Source: Commensalibacter communis (GTDB lineage Bacteria > Pseudomonadota > Alphaproteobacteria > Acetobacterales > Acetobacteraceae). From it: 64,000 nucleotides of DNA. The position numbers were made by a program, and so were the translations under genes. The stretch covers positions 248,001 to 312,000 of the forward strand of contig NZ_CAMXCM010000002.1 of assembly GCF_947179015.1 (NCBI RefSeq). Direction: 5' to 3'. Below are positions 45,357 through 54,644 of the stretch, piece after piece. Positions within the stretch are counted from its first letter, which is position 1, and each line of letters starts with the position of its first letter. Below the pieces are notes generated by a model. That model saw only the letters and a program-made list of their open reading frames with translations, was not told where the DNA came from and did no database searches.

Positions 45357-45722
45357 TTACAACAACGGTAAATGCGGTACAAATATTGTGTAATACCCAG
45401 TGGCAAGGGTACAGCTTTCTATCTTTTTACCGTTTTGTATGGGGCATTGAACCCAATGATGATTTTCTAAGATCATAGCAAAACCATCTTCTTCTTTACA
45501 ATCTTTTTTTAACCATCCATTAGCAACGGTGCATTTTTTATAAAGGTCTTTTTCTTTGATAAAATAATAGCCATCTGCTGGGTTGCAATTAATGGTTGCC
45601 ACGCCTTCTTTAATCCAACATCTTTTATAATTAGCATATGCAGAACATGAACCGACCAGACTTGAAAAACATATTCCTAAAAGGGTAAGGAAATTTATAC
45701 GGTGATGAGGCATAATATTCAT
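45357..45722 (-). CDS. Secreted protein with three cysteine-pair repeats, unknown function
   Basis: A 121-residue protein with a signal peptide (residues 1-30, ending SAYA). The mature part is three tandem units of about 25 residues. Each has Cys-x10-Cys (CWIKEGVATINC, CTVANGWLKKDC, CPIQNGKKIESC), with an internal Gly and a following Gly-aromatic (GYYFI, GFAMI, GYYTI). The spacing suggests one disulfide per unit. I do not recognise the family. I chose ATG 45722 because of the AGGA just before it; ATG 45713 is also possible, and the longer frame to TTG 45776 would spoil the signal peptide. Confidence 0.65.
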   Translation of the reverse strand: MNIMPHHRINFLTLLGICFSSLVGSCSAYANYKRCWIKEGVATINCNPADGYYFIKEKDLYKKCTVANGWLKKDCKEEDGFAMILENHHWVQCPIQNGKKIESCTLATGYYTIFVPHLPLL

Positions 45723-45830
45723 ATTTCCTATATTGAGATGCAGAATACAAAGAATGATATTGTTTTCAGGGATCAAGATAGCTTAGGATGCGTAAGGAAG
45801 AAATTCTTTTTTATACATAAAGGATAAAAA

Positions 45831-46295
45831 GTGCAAAAATATTATAAAATCAAGTCTGCAGCTCTTTGTGTTTTGGTAGGAGCTAGCGTTTTGGGAACGT
45901 CTGTATATGCAATTGATGTCAAAAGCTCTATTCCAAAAGCGAACCAAACATTGCAGGCTGGCACTCAAGAAATCATGTTGAAATACGATCATGAATTTAA
46001 CCCTTTTCGTAGCAGATTATTACTGGTTGGGGAACAAGGAGAGCCAAAGCTCATCCCAGCAACGGTTTCTTTAGATCACACGCAAGTAAAAACACAATAT
46101 CCATTAACAGCAGGAAAATACAAACTGCAATGGCAGATTTGGACGTGGAAAGGCGAAGAAAGCTCTGGTGAAATTCCGTTTACAGTCGAGGAAAATGCAC
46201 TTGATACCACTCACTCTACGGCTAATTTAAGTCCAGCCCCAGCGACGAATGGGCAAAGTGGTAATGCCAGTGCAAAACAAGCCCCGAGTAATTGA
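45831..46295 (+). CDS. CopC-domain periplasmic protein without the usual copper ligands
   Basis: A 154-residue exported protein with a signal peptide ending SVYA. The CopC beta-barrel pattern is visible (SIPKANQTLQAGTQEIMLKY, SRLLLVGEQGEP, YPLTAGKYKLQWQIW and a final GEIPFTVE). Canonical CopC copper residues are missing: no His at the mature N-terminus and no Asp-x-His before the last strand. The Ser/Ala/Pro-rich tail overlaps the 3' end of ccmB on the other strand by 85 bp. The start is GTG 45831 after AAAGGAT. The role may be structural rather than copper binding. Confidence 0.72.
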   Translation: MQKYYKIKSAALCVLVGASVLGTSVYAIDVKSSIPKANQTLQAGTQEIMLKYDHEFNPFRSRLLLVGEQGEPKLIPATVSLDHTQVKTQYPLTAGKYKLQWQIWTWKGEESSGEIPFTVEENALDTTHSTANLSPAPATNGQSGNASAKQAPSN

Positions 46296-46876
46296 AGGTG
46301 AGGCATATAATTTAATGCATGGAGCTGAGCATCCGTAATCATTGCGCCGAAAATGATAATTGGGGTTAGTAAAGGAAAGGTCAGTAAAGGAAGTAAGAAA
46401 GCACTTCTTCTGGCACCTAGGGCAATACAAGTTGCCATGCCGCCGAGTAAGGACAAGCATCCTGTGCCAATCATCAGGCTAAATAGGAATAAAGGGATTG
46501 CATGATAGGGAAAATTGAACATCAACGCTAAAGGAACACTGGCAATCAGTAAAGGCATCCCTGTTGTTAACCAATGCCCTACTATTTTTGCGAATGCAAC
46601 ACCATATGGGGGCAATCCCAACAATAAGAGTTGCTCCAATGATCCATCTTCATATTCATGGTTAAACAGACGCTCTATGGGTAATAGAGCGGCGAGTAAA
46701 ACACATACCCATAAAATACCTGGGGCGATTTGACGCAATAATTGTGGCTCTGGCCCCAAGGCTAATGGAAACAAAGAAGCGATTAAAATAAAAAATAAAA
46801 TCGTGCCTAAACTATCCGTCCCGTATTTCAAGGACAATTGTATTTCTCGGTGAATAAAGAATAAAAATATACGCAT
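46211..46876 (-). CDS. ccmB: Heme exporter protein CcmB
   Basis: The membrane subunit of the CcmAB transporter needed for cytochrome c maturation. At 221 residues it has six hydrophobic segments and the CcmB features FIHREIQLSLKYGTDSLG, HEYEDGSLEQLLL and GARRSAFLLPLL. It begins one base after the ccmA stop. ccmC, which usually follows, is absent here; the convergent CopC-like gene occupies that place. Confidence 0.92.
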   Translation of the reverse strand: MRIFLFFIHREIQLSLKYGTDSLGTILFFILIASLFPLALGPEPQLLRQIAPGILWVCVLLAALLPIERLFNHEYEDGSLEQLLLLGLPPYGVAFAKIVGHWLTTGMPLLIASVPLALMFNFPYHAIPLFLFSLMIGTGCLSLLGGMATCIALGARRSAFLLPLLTFPLLTPIIIFGAMITDAQLHALNYMPHLQLLGACFALALPLCPFVAGAGLKLAVE

Positions 46877-46877
46877 T

Positions 46878-47519
46878 TTATAGGGATGGTACCAAAGACG
46901 ATAAAGAGGGTAGATGAAGCGTTTTGCTATTTTCTAAAGGTAAGGGAATATGAGTTGTGGTAATAATCATTCCCCCTTGTTTTGTAAATTTTTTAAAGAT
47001 TAAACCTAATTGTTCGATGGTTTCTTGATCTAATCCAACAGACGGCTCATCCAACAACCATAATTGTGCAGGTTTTAATAAAATACGTGCTAATGCTGTG
47101 CGTCGTTTTTGCCCTGCGGATAGCATGCGCACAGGAATATCCGCCATGTGATCTAGGTTCACTGTTTTTAAAGCTGCTTGAAGATCAGTTTTGTAAATTT
47201 GGCTGGTGATTAGTAAATTTTCTTTGACGGTAAGAGCGGGTTTTAAAGAATCTTGATGGCTCAGCCAAGCAATATGTTGTGTATGTTCTATAGCGTTTTT
47301 GGTAATATCGGCCTTATTCCAAGTCATTTGTCCAGCATCAGGCGATCTAAGTCCTGCTAAGAGACGCAGTAATGTACTTTTTCCTGCCCCATTTTTTCCT
47401 GTGATAATCAAAGACTCACCGGAAGAAAGTGAAAAGCTGATATTTTTTAAAACTAACTTTTCCCCATGAAATGCGCTGATATTGATAATCTCAAAACAAT
47501 TTGTTGATATAATAGACAG
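46878..47519 (-). CDS. ccmA: Heme exporter ATP-binding protein CcmA, non-standard start
   Basis: The ABC ATPase of the cytochrome c maturation system. Walker A is GKNGAGKST, the signature MLSAGQKRRTALARIL and Walker B LWLLDEPSVGLD. The first usual start codon (TTG 47411) lies only six codons before Walker A and would delete the first beta strands. Upstream the frame stays open for 36 codons (…HGEKLVLKNISFSL…), clearly CcmA sequence, back to a stop at 47523-47525, with no ATG, GTG or TTG. AAGGA lies eight bases before CTG 47519, so I take that as the start, giving 213 residues; ATA 47522 or ATT 47513 are possible. Confidence 0.82.
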   Translation of the reverse strand: MSIISTNCFEIINISAFHGEKLVLKNISFSLSSGESLIITGKNGAGKSTLLRLLAGLRSPDAGQMTWNKADITKNAIEHTQHIAWLSHQDSLKPALTVKENLLITSQIYKTDLQAALKTVNLDHMADIPVRMLSAGQKRRTALARILLKPAQLWLLDEPSVGLDQETIEQLGLIFKKFTKQGGMIITTTHIPLPLENSKTLHLPSLSSLVPSL

Positions 47520-47688
47520 TATTTATATCCTTTTCGTTTCAGTACACACGTAAGTGAAAAAACAAATTGACTCATATAATTGCTTTTATTCGATTCGGGA
47601 TATAAAAACTATAGTAATCGATAATTTTGGTAAAATAGTTTACTATATAGATTGTTCAGAAACGAAATACACGAATAAGGAAGCCATT

Positions 47689-50376
47689 ATGAAGCTCATT
47701 GGCCAAGATAGTTTAAAAACATGTCGCACATTAGATGTTGATGGAAAAAACTATCATTACTTTTCTTTACCCGAAGCAGAAAAACAAATAGGCTCTGTTA
47801 AACATTTGCCTGTTACGTTAAAAGTATTACTTGAAAATATTCTACGCTTTGAAAATGGAAAAGCCTTTACCGTTGAGAATGCAAAATCTGTCGTAGAATG
47901 GTTAAAAAATCATCGTAGTGATTCCGAGGTTCCATTTCGTCCAGCACGTATTTTGATGCAAGATTTCACAGGGGTTCCTGCCGTTGTTGATTTGGCGGCT
48001 ATGCGTGAAGGGATGATTAGTTTAAAAGGCGACCCTCAAAAAGTTAATCCTTTGATTCCTGTGAATTTGGTTATCGACCACTCTGTGATGGTCGATTATG
48101 CAGGTTCTTCAACAGCATTAACACAAAATATTACGTTAGAATTTGAACGTAACGCTGAACGTTATGCATTTTTACGGTGGGGACAAGAAGCATTCAAAGG
48201 TTTCTCAGTGGTTCCTCCTGATACAGGGATTTGCCACCAAGTCAATTTGGAACATATTGCCAAAGTGGTTTGGCATAATGAGGAAGATGGTAAAACCTAC
48301 GCATATCCCGATACGTTATATGGAACTGATTCACATACAACCATGATTAATGGTTTGGGTGTTTTGGGTTGGGGTGTTGGTGGAATTGAAGCCGAAGCCG
48401 CAATGTTGGGGCAGCCAATCACCATGTTAATTCCTGATGTTATTGGGTTTAAATTAACAGGCAAATTGGCTGCTGGTGTAACTGCTACAGATTTAGTTCT
48501 TAAAGTTACCGAAATGCTGCGTAAAAAAGGTGTTGTTGGTAAGTTTGTTGAATTTTTTGGTCCAGCGTTGGATCATTTGCCACTTTATACTCGCGCAACA
48601 ATTGCAAATATGGCTCCTGAATATGGGGCAACTTGTGGATTCTTCCCAGTTGATCAACAAGCCCTTGATTATTTACGCTTAACAGGCCGTGATGAACATC
48701 AAATTAAATTAGTTGAAGCTTATCTTAAAGCTCAAGGCATGTTCCGTGATGCAAACGCGGTTGATCCAGAATTTACCGATACATTAGAACTTGATATTGG
48801 CACTGTTGTTCCTTCTATTTCTGGCCCTCGTCGTCCACAGGATCGGATTGATTTATCTGCTGCAAAAACGGTATTTGAAAAAGAATTAACAGACGGATTT
48901 AATGTTCCAGCGGCTCAAGACAAATCTTATCCTGTTGCCAATGCTGATTATGAATTAGAACATGGTTCTGTCGTGATTGCTGCGATTACCTCTTGTACCA
49001 ATACATCCAATGCTGAAGTGATGATGGCTGCTGGGTTGTTGGCGAAAAAGGCACATGCATTGGGATTAACCCGTAAACCTTGGGTTAAGACCTCTTTGGC
49101 ACCAGGATCTAAAGTTGCAACAAATTATTTGCAGAATGCTGGCTTGATTGAGCCTTTAAATGCATTAGGATTTAATATTGTCGGATATGGTTGCACAACT
49201 TGTATCGGGAATTCAGGTCCGTTAGAAGATGATATCATTGATACGATTGAAAATAATAAAATGGTAGCCACAGCCGTTCTATCTGGTAACCGTAATTTTG
49301 AAGGTCGTATTTCTCCGAACGTTCGTGCGAATTATCTTGCCAGCCCTCCGTTGGTGGTTGCTTATGCAATTTTGGGAACATTGCGTAAAGATATTACCAA
49401 AGATCCAATTGGCGTTTCCAAAGATGGTAAAGAAATCTATTTGAAAGATATTTGGCCATCAGCCAAAGAAATCTCTGATGCCATGGCTTCTTCGATTACC
49501 AAGGCTGAATTCCTTAAAGGATATGATGGCGTTGAAAAAGGTCCTAAAGAATGGCAAGCTTTGTCTGTTGCAACTGGGTCGCAAACGTATAGTTGGGATG
49601 AAAAATCAACTTATGTCCGTAATCCACCATATTTTGATGGCATGGGTCAACAAGCACCAGCAACACGTCCTGATATCAAAGGGGCCAGAGTATTAGCAAT
49701 CTTGGCTGATAACGTAACAACTGACCATATTTCTCCAGCAGGCTCTATTCGTAAGGATTCCCCAGCAGGAAGATATTTGACCGATCATGGTGTGAAAGTC
49801 GAAGACTTTAACTCTTATGGTTCTCGTCGTGGTAACCATGAAGTCATGATGCGTGGAACCTTCGCTAATATCCGCATTCGTAACGAGATGGTTCCAGGTG
49901 TTGAAGGTGGCTACAGTAAACATTATCCAGATGGCAAAGAAGGTGCGATTTACGATGTTGCGATGCAATATATGCAAGAAAACACCCCACTAGTTGTCTT
50001 TGGTGGTAAAGAATACGGAATGGGTTCTTCTCGTGACTGGGCAGCCAAAGGCACCAATCTTTTGGGTGTGAAAGCTGTTGTTGCAGAAAGCTTTGAGCGT
50101 ATTCACCGTTCTAACCTTGTAGGAATGGGTGTGCTTCCATTATTATTTGAAGAAGGAACAACGCGCAAAACGTTAAACCTTAAAGGGGATGAGCAAATTG
50201 ATATTCTTGGTGTGGAAACATTACAACCACGTCAAAAGATGACAATGCGTATTCATCGTGCTGATGGGTCAACTCAAGATGTTCAATTGATTTGTCGTGT
50301 GGATACCCAAGAGGAAGTTGAATATTACCGTCATGGTGGTATTTTGCCTTATGTTCTTCGTCTTATGGCTGAATAA
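47689..50376 (+). CDS. acnA: Aconitate hydratase A
   Basis: The TCA-cycle enzyme that interconverts citrate and isocitrate with a [4Fe-4S] cluster. Cluster cysteines are in ITSCTNTSN and GCTTCIGNSG. The SRDWAAKG loop and the C-terminal swivel domain (GARVLAILADNVTTDHISPAG onward) are complete. The frame is open to 47554 but ATG 47689 follows AAGGAAG and matches the family start, giving 895 residues. Divergent to ccmA. Confidence 0.96.
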   Translation: MKLIGQDSLKTCRTLDVDGKNYHYFSLPEAEKQIGSVKHLPVTLKVLLENILRFENGKAFTVENAKSVVEWLKNHRSDSEVPFRPARILMQDFTGVPAVVDLAAMREGMISLKGDPQKVNPLIPVNLVIDHSVMVDYAGSSTALTQNITLEFERNAERYAFLRWGQEAFKGFSVVPPDTGICHQVNLEHIAKVVWHNEEDGKTYAYPDTLYGTDSHTTMINGLGVLGWGVGGIEAEAAMLGQPITMLIPDVIGFKLTGKLAAGVTATDLVLKVTEMLRKKGVVGKFVEFFGPALDHLPLYTRATIANMAPEYGATCGFFPVDQQALDYLRLTGRDEHQIKLVEAYLKAQGMFRDANAVDPEFTDTLELDIGTVVPSISGPRRPQDRIDLSAAKTVFEKELTDGFNVPAAQDKSYPVANADYELEHGSVVIAAITSCTNTSNAEVMMAAGLLAKKAHALGLTRKPWVKTSLAPGSKVATNYLQNAGLIEPLNALGFNIVGYGCTTCIGNSGPLEDDIIDTIENNKMVATAVLSGNRNFEGRISPNVRANYLASPPLVVAYAILGTLRKDITKDPIGVSKDGKEIYLKDIWPSAKEISDAMASSITKAEFLKGYDGVEKGPKEWQALSVATGSQTYSWDEKSTYVRNPPYFDGMGQQAPATRPDIKGARVLAILADNVTTDHISPAGSIRKDSPAGRYLTDHGVKVEDFNSYGSRRGNHEVMMRGTFANIRIRNEMVPGVEGGYSKHYPDGKEGAIYDVAMQYMQENTPLVVFGGKEYGMGSSRDWAAKGTNLLGVKAVVAESFERIHRSNLVGMGVLPLLFEEGTTRKTLNLKGDEQIDILGVETLQPRQKMTMRIHRADGSTQDVQLICRVDTQEEVEYYRHGGILPYVLRLMAE

Positions 50377-50397
50377 GATTTGCTGTTATAGATCATG

Positions 50398-50425
50398 AAA
50401 AGGGAGGCTTTAAAAGCCTCCTTTT
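50398..50425. terminator. Bidirectional intrinsic terminator after acnA
   Basis: AAAAGGGAGGC / GCCTCCTTTT stem around a TTTAAAA centre, between convergent acnA and the secreted hypothetical gene. Confidence 0.85.
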
Positions 50426-50439
50426 GTGTATGGAGATTA

Positions 50440-50916
50440 TTAGTCGGCAGAATCAGTATTGCCTTCTTTTTTACAAGAGTTTGTCAGTTGAACTAAGAAA
50501 ATAGCAGCATCTTGTTTATAATAAGTAAGAATTTGTTTTAGTCCCTTATTGGGGAATTGTGGCTTTACGTAATAGTTAAAGCGTTTTTGGAAAGTTGGCC
50601 AAGACACAAAAGGATATTCTTGACTAATATCTGGTTTCCCCAAAGCAGCTCTTTTTTCTTGCTCTAACATAATCTGACTTGTAATGGCGATATCAGCAAG
50701 AATACATTGTTGAATATCAGGCGACGTTCTATCTGTGTTTTCATAGCAATCTGATATTGCATTGATCAGACCTCCTATATCTCCTTGACATAAAGGTGGG
50801 GAAAACCGTTTTGATGCAGCTTCTATTGTATCAAAAGCTAAAGGTTTTTTTGTATTTGCAGCAGAAGCGCATATGGGTAAAGCCATTAAACCTGCCACAA
50901 TTAATATTTTCTTCAT
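50440..50916 (-). CDS. Secreted hypothetical protein
   Basis: A 158-residue protein with a signal peptide (residues 1-19, ICASA cleavage region). The mature part is mostly helical, with four Cys (LCQGD, DCYENT, QCILAD, SCKKEG) and no family motif that I recognise. Helical secreted proteins with paired Cys are common in host-associated bacteria, but no function is claimed. It stands alone between acnA and pflA. Confidence 0.75.
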   Translation of the reverse strand: MKKILIVAGLMALPICASAANTKKPLAFDTIEAASKRFSPPLCQGDIGGLINAISDCYENTDRTSPDIQQCILADIAITSQIMLEQEKRAALGKPDISQEYPFVSWPTFQKRFNYYVKPQFPNKGLKQILTYYKQDAAIFLVQLTNSCKKEGNTDSAD

Positions 50917-51067
50917 GAAAAATCCTGTTATATTTATGATTGTTCACTGAATATATACAGACATATAATACTTATGAAATTTTTTAATAAAAATAATTAT
51001 TATTTAATTATTATAGTTGCTGATAAACAATCAAGATGTATTTATTATTCGTGGCGATCGTCAAAAA

Positions 51068-51817
51068 TTAATAAATAACCTTATGCCCATAACTTGCCAG
51101 AATAGATTGTAACCGTTTTAAAGTTTCAGCAGATGGGGGTTCAACGCCTTCCAATTTATATTCTTTTCCTAGAGTTTTCCATTTGTTTGCGCCCATTTGA
51201 TGGAAAGGCAACATTTCAATACGTTCAACATTATCCATCTCTTTGGTAAATTGTCCCAATAAATGTGCGGATTCATCGTCATCTGTCCATCCAGGAACAA
51301 TAACATAACGTATCCAAGTGCGTTGATTTTGTTGATGTAAATATTTTGCAAACTTTTTGGCATATTGATTGGAAATGCCAGTCAGTTTTCTATGGATATC
51401 ATCATTCATTTGTTTTAAATCAAGCATGACCAGATCAGATTCATTGACTAAATTAACAATATCTTGATTATACTCACCGACATAACCATTGGTATCGAGG
51501 CAAGTCGTTAGTTGTTCTTGATGCACGGCTTTAAAAAGTTCTGTTACAAATTTTGCTTGTAAAACAGCTTCTCCCCCAGAAGCAGTAACCCCACCGCCAT
51601 TCGGTTGTAAGAAAGGTTTGTAGGTTACGATTTCTTTCATTAACTCAGGAACGGTGACAATTTTCCCTCCTTTAATATCCAAAGCATCGGGATTATGGCA
51701 GTATAAACATTGCATTAAACAGCCTTGAACAAAGACAATAAATCGAATTCCATCGCCATCAACAGTACCAAAAGATTCAACGGAATGAATACGTCCTGTA
51801 ATAAGCTCTGCTGACAT
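51068..51817 (-). CDS. pflA: Pyruvate formate-lyase-activating enzyme
   Basis: A radical SAM enzyme that installs the glycyl radical on PflB. The [4Fe-4S] motif is CLMQCLYC (Cys33, 37, 40). GDGIRFIVFVQGC and GGGVTASGGEAVLQ are typical PflA sequences. The length of 249 residues is normal. It lies 92 bp downstream of pflB, after a perfect hairpin. Confidence 0.95.
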   Translation of the reverse strand: MSAELITGRIHSVESFGTVDGDGIRFIVFVQGCLMQCLYCHNPDALDIKGGKIVTVPELMKEIVTYKPFLQPNGGGVTASGGEAVLQAKFVTELFKAVHQEQLTTCLDTNGYVGEYNQDIVNLVNESDLVMLDLKQMNDDIHRKLTGISNQYAKKFAKYLHQQNQRTWIRYVIVPGWTDDDESAHLLGQFTKEMDNVERIEMLPFHQMGANKWKTLGKEYKLEGVEPPSAETLKRLQSILASYGHKVIY

Positions 51818-51843
51818 ATTTATGCTTTCATTTATAGTTGTAA

Positions 51844-51867
51844 GAAAGACCCTATAAAGGGTCTTTC
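51844..51867 (-). other. Perfect hairpin between pflB and pflA
   Basis: A 10-bp perfect stem GAAAGACCCT / AGGGTCTTTC with a four-base loop. There is no T run on the downstream (pflA) side, so it is more likely an RNA-processing or stability hairpin that sets the pflB:pflA ratio than a full terminator. Confidence 0.55.
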
Positions 51868-51909
51868 GTTAGTATTCGTTCGTTATAGAGTAAAAGGATT
51901 GTTTAATCT

Positions 51910-54192
51910 TTACATAGAAGCTGTGAATGTACGATTAATCACATCATTTTGCTGTTCAGTGGTTAACGAGTTAAATCGTACCGCATATCCAGAAACACGG
52001 ATCGTTAGGCTTGGATATTTTTCAGGATGTTGTTGTGCATCGACCAAGGTTTCTTTGTTAAATACATTGACGTTCAAATGCTGCCCACCTTCACGGTTGT
52101 CATTATGATGGAAATATCCATCCATCATGCCTGCAAGGTTGGCTTTGCGCACAATGTCGTCTTTACCCAAGGCATTCGGAATAATTGAAAATGTATAAGA
52201 AATGCCATCTTTTGCATAGGCATAAGGTAGTTTAGCGACAGAAGTCAAAGAAGCAACAGCGCCTTTTTTATCCCTGCCATGCATCGGATTTGCGCCTGGT
52301 CCAAATGGAGCTCCAGCACGACGACCATCAGGCGTATTGCCTGTTTTTTTGCCATAAACAACATTCGACGTGATGGTTAGCACAGATTGTGTTGGTACGG
52401 CACCACGATACATGGGAAGTTTACTAATCTTCTTCATAAAGCGTTCAACAAGATTACATGCAATATCATCTACACGATTATCATTATTGCCGAATTGCGG
52501 ATACTCGCCCTCAATTTCAAAATCGACAGCAACCCCATTTTCATCACGAACAGGGTGAACTTTGGCGTATTTGATTGCTGATAAAGAATCTGCAGCAACG
52601 GAAAGTCCAGCGATACCACAAGCCATTGTGCGAATAACATCACGATCATGTAACGCCATTAATGCAGCTTCATAGCTATATTTATCATGCATATAATGGA
52701 TACAATTCAGGGCTGTGACATATTGTTTTGCTAACCAATCCATAAAGTTATCCATACCTGCCATCACTTTATCAAAGTCAAGCACTTCATCCATCATAGG
52801 CGCAGTTTTAGGTCCAACTTGAGCTTTTGATTTTTCATCAACACCGCCATTAATGACATAAAGCAATGTTTTAGCAAGGTTTGCACGTGCGCCAAAGAAT
52901 TGCATTTGTTTACCAACGACCATTGGGCTGACACAACATGCAATGGCATAATCATCACTGTTAAAATCAGGACGCATTAAATCGTCATTCTCATATTGCA
53001 ATGATGAAGTGTCAATGGAAACTTTACTGCTGAATTCTTTAAAGCCTTGAGGCAGTTTTTCAGACCATAAAATGGTAATATTTGGTTCTGGTGAGGGTCC
53101 CATTGTGTAAAGCGTATTTAGGAAACGGAAAGAGTTCTTTGTGACCAAGGTGCGCCCGTCAAGTCCCATACCACCAACAGATTCTGTTGCCCAAATTGGA
53201 TCACCAGAAAAGAGCTCATCATATTCTGGAGTGCGAAGGAAACGAACCATTCGCAATTTCATCACAAAGTGATCGATAAACTCTTGAGCTTGCTCCTCAG
53301 TAATAACACCATTGTCTAGGTCACGTTGAATATAAATGTCCAAAAATGTTGATGTACGTCCCAAAGACATTGCCGCCCCATTTTGGGATTTAACAGCTGC
53401 CAAGTAAGCAAAATATGTCCATTGAATGGCTTCTTGTGCGTTGGTGGCTGGGGCTGAGATATCGTAACCATAGGATGCTGCCATGGTTTTCATATCATTT
53501 AAAGCACGATACTGCTCTGTAATTTCTTCACGTAAACGAATAGTTTCTTCTAAGTTTTTGCCTGTTTCCAAATTATCTTGTAAAGAATCAAATTGTTGAC
53601 GCTTTTCAGCCATTAAGAAATCAATACCATAAAGGGCTACACGGCGATAATCGCCGATGATACGACCACGACCATATGCATCAGGAAGGCCGGTAATAAC
53701 ACCAGATTTACGACAAGCCATGATTTCAGGGGTATAGACATCAAAAACGCCTTGATTATGGGTTTTACGATATTTGGTAAAGATGTCCAAAACTTCAGGA
53801 TCCAATGTTTTATCATAGGCTTTACAAGAACTTTCGATCATACGAATACCACCATTTGGCATAATCGCACGTTTTAAAGGTTTATCGGTTTGTAAGCCAA
53901 CGATTTTCTCTAAGGATTGGTCGATATATCCGGCGTCATGAGAAGTAATGGTTGAGATAATTTTAGTATCAAAATCCAAAGGTGCCTTGGTGGCATTTTC
54001 GATTTTAATTCCCTCCATAACGTCAGCCCATAATGCATCCGTTGCTTTGGTAGCAGAAGCTAAAAAGGTTTCATCTCCTTCATAAGGAGTGTAGTTATCT
54101 TGGATAAAGTCGCGAACTTCGACTTTAGCTTGCCAAGAGTGACCTTTAAAACCTTTCCAGGCCAGGACTTGTTTTTCAGTGAGGTTAGACAT
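51910..54192 (-). CDS. pflB: Pyruvate formate-lyase (formate C-acetyltransferase)
   Basis: It cleaves pyruvate with CoA to acetyl-CoA and formate without oxygen. Catalytic adjacent cysteines are in [12 protein letters not shown]. The glycyl radical loop RVSGYAVRF is near the C-terminus (Gly735 of 760). The closing NDVINRTF(T)ASM is typical of PflB. I use ATG 54192, seven bases after GGAG, rather than an in-frame codon at 54204. PflB is oxygen-sensitive, so its presence in an acetic-acid-bacterium background is notable. pflA follows. Confidence 0.95.
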   Translation of the reverse strand: MSNLTEKQVLAWKGFKGHSWQAKVEVRDFIQDNYTPYEGDETFLASATKATDALWADVMEGIKIENATKAPLDFDTKIISTITSHDAGYIDQSLEKIVGLQTDKPLKRAIMPNGGIRMIESSCKAYDKTLDPEVLDIFTKYRKTHNQGVFDVYTPEIMACRKSGVITGLPDAYGRGRIIGDYRRVALYGIDFLMAEKRQQFDSLQDNLETGKNLEETIRLREEITEQYRALNDMKTMAASYGYDISAPATNAQEAIQWTYFAYLAAVKSQNGAAMSLGRTSTFLDIYIQRDLDNGVITEEQAQEFIDHFVMKLRMVRFLRTPEYDELFSGDPIWATESVGGMGLDGRTLVTKNSFRFLNTLYTMGPSPEPNITILWSEKLPQGFKEFSSKVSIDTSSLQYENDDLMRPDFNSDDYAIACCVSPMVVGKQMQFFGARANLAKTLLYVINGGVDEKSKAQVGPKTAPMMDEVLDFDKVMAGMDNFMDWLAKQYVTALNCIHYMHDKYSYEAALMALHDRDVIRTMACGIAGLSVAADSLSAIKYAKVHPVRDENGVAVDFEIEGEYPQFGNNDNRVDDIACNLVERFMKKISKLPMYRGAVPTQSVLTITSNVVYGKKTGNTPDGRRAGAPFGPGANPMHGRDKKGAVASLTSVAKLPYAYAKDGISYTFSIIPNALGKDDIVRKANLAGMMDGYFHHNDNREGGQHLNVNVFNKETLVDAQQHPEKYPSLTIRVSGYAVRFNSLTTEQQNDVINRTFTASM

Positions 54193-54367
54193 ATTCATCT
54201 CCATAGATAGTTTAGTAAGAGAAAATCGTTTTCATTTTTAATATGAAATGATAGGCAAATCCTTTGTTTGATATATTTTTGAATAAAATTTAGAAATATT
54301 CGTCGTAAAATAAAAATAGAGCTTACGGCTGAAATAATATTGAACACGCAAAGCTGAATAAAACGGC

Positions 54368-54438
54368 GAAGATTGGCATAGCCTCTTAATAAAAGGGAGG
54401 AGGCGTTAAAGAAAATTTTATATTTCGCCAATCTCTTC
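54368..54438. repeat. Nested inverted repeats upstream of pflB
   Basis: The outer arms are GAAGATTGGC (54368-54377) and GCCAATCTCTTC (54427-54438), complementary with a two-base bulge. Inside lies a second pair, GCCTC (54381-54385) and GAGGC (54400-54404). It would sit about 180-250 nt before the pflB start as a structured leader, or act as a paired operator for the divergent genes. Confidence 0.5.
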
Positions 54439-54599
54439 ATAGATTTTAACTCTATATTCTATAACGTCACTAAATTCACGTTATTGTGATTATTAGTTTA
54501 AGGTTGATATTGTTTTTTTTCAAGGGTTAAGTAGTATAATTGATAAATAAAGCTAAAGGTTTATTAATAATTACAGAATCTGTTACATTAATATTTAAG

Positions 54600-54621
54600 T
54601 TCGCAAATATTTCGCAAATAT
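54600..54621. repeat. 11-bp tandem repeat before gldA
   Basis: TTCGCAAATAT occurs twice back to back (54600-54610, 54611-54621), ending 23 bp before the gldA ATG. The 11-bp period equals about one helix turn, so a dimeric regulator could bind both copies on one face of the DNA. Confidence 0.5.
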
Positions 54622-54644
54622 TAAGTCTGAGTAAGGAAAGAATC

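Larger units (their letters stand above)
54193..54644. other. Divergent region between pflB and gldA
   Basis: A 452-bp AT-rich gap that should hold the promoters of both genes. It contains nested inverted repeats and an 11-bp tandem repeat (listed separately). No FNR-type TTGAT-N4-ATCAA site with both halves was found. An 81-codon minus-strand frame (54195-54440) overlaps the pflB start and does not look like a protein gene. Confidence 0.45.

Noticed and set aside
54195-54440. An 81-codon minus-strand frame before pflB
   Set aside because: It overlaps the pflB start, has low-complexity Ile/Phe/Lys composition and coincides with the nested inverted repeats, which explain the sequence better.
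54481-54560. Possible FNR site (TTGAT half sites) between pflB and gldA
   Set aside because: Only single half sites occur; the matching ATCAA half at the right spacing is missing.
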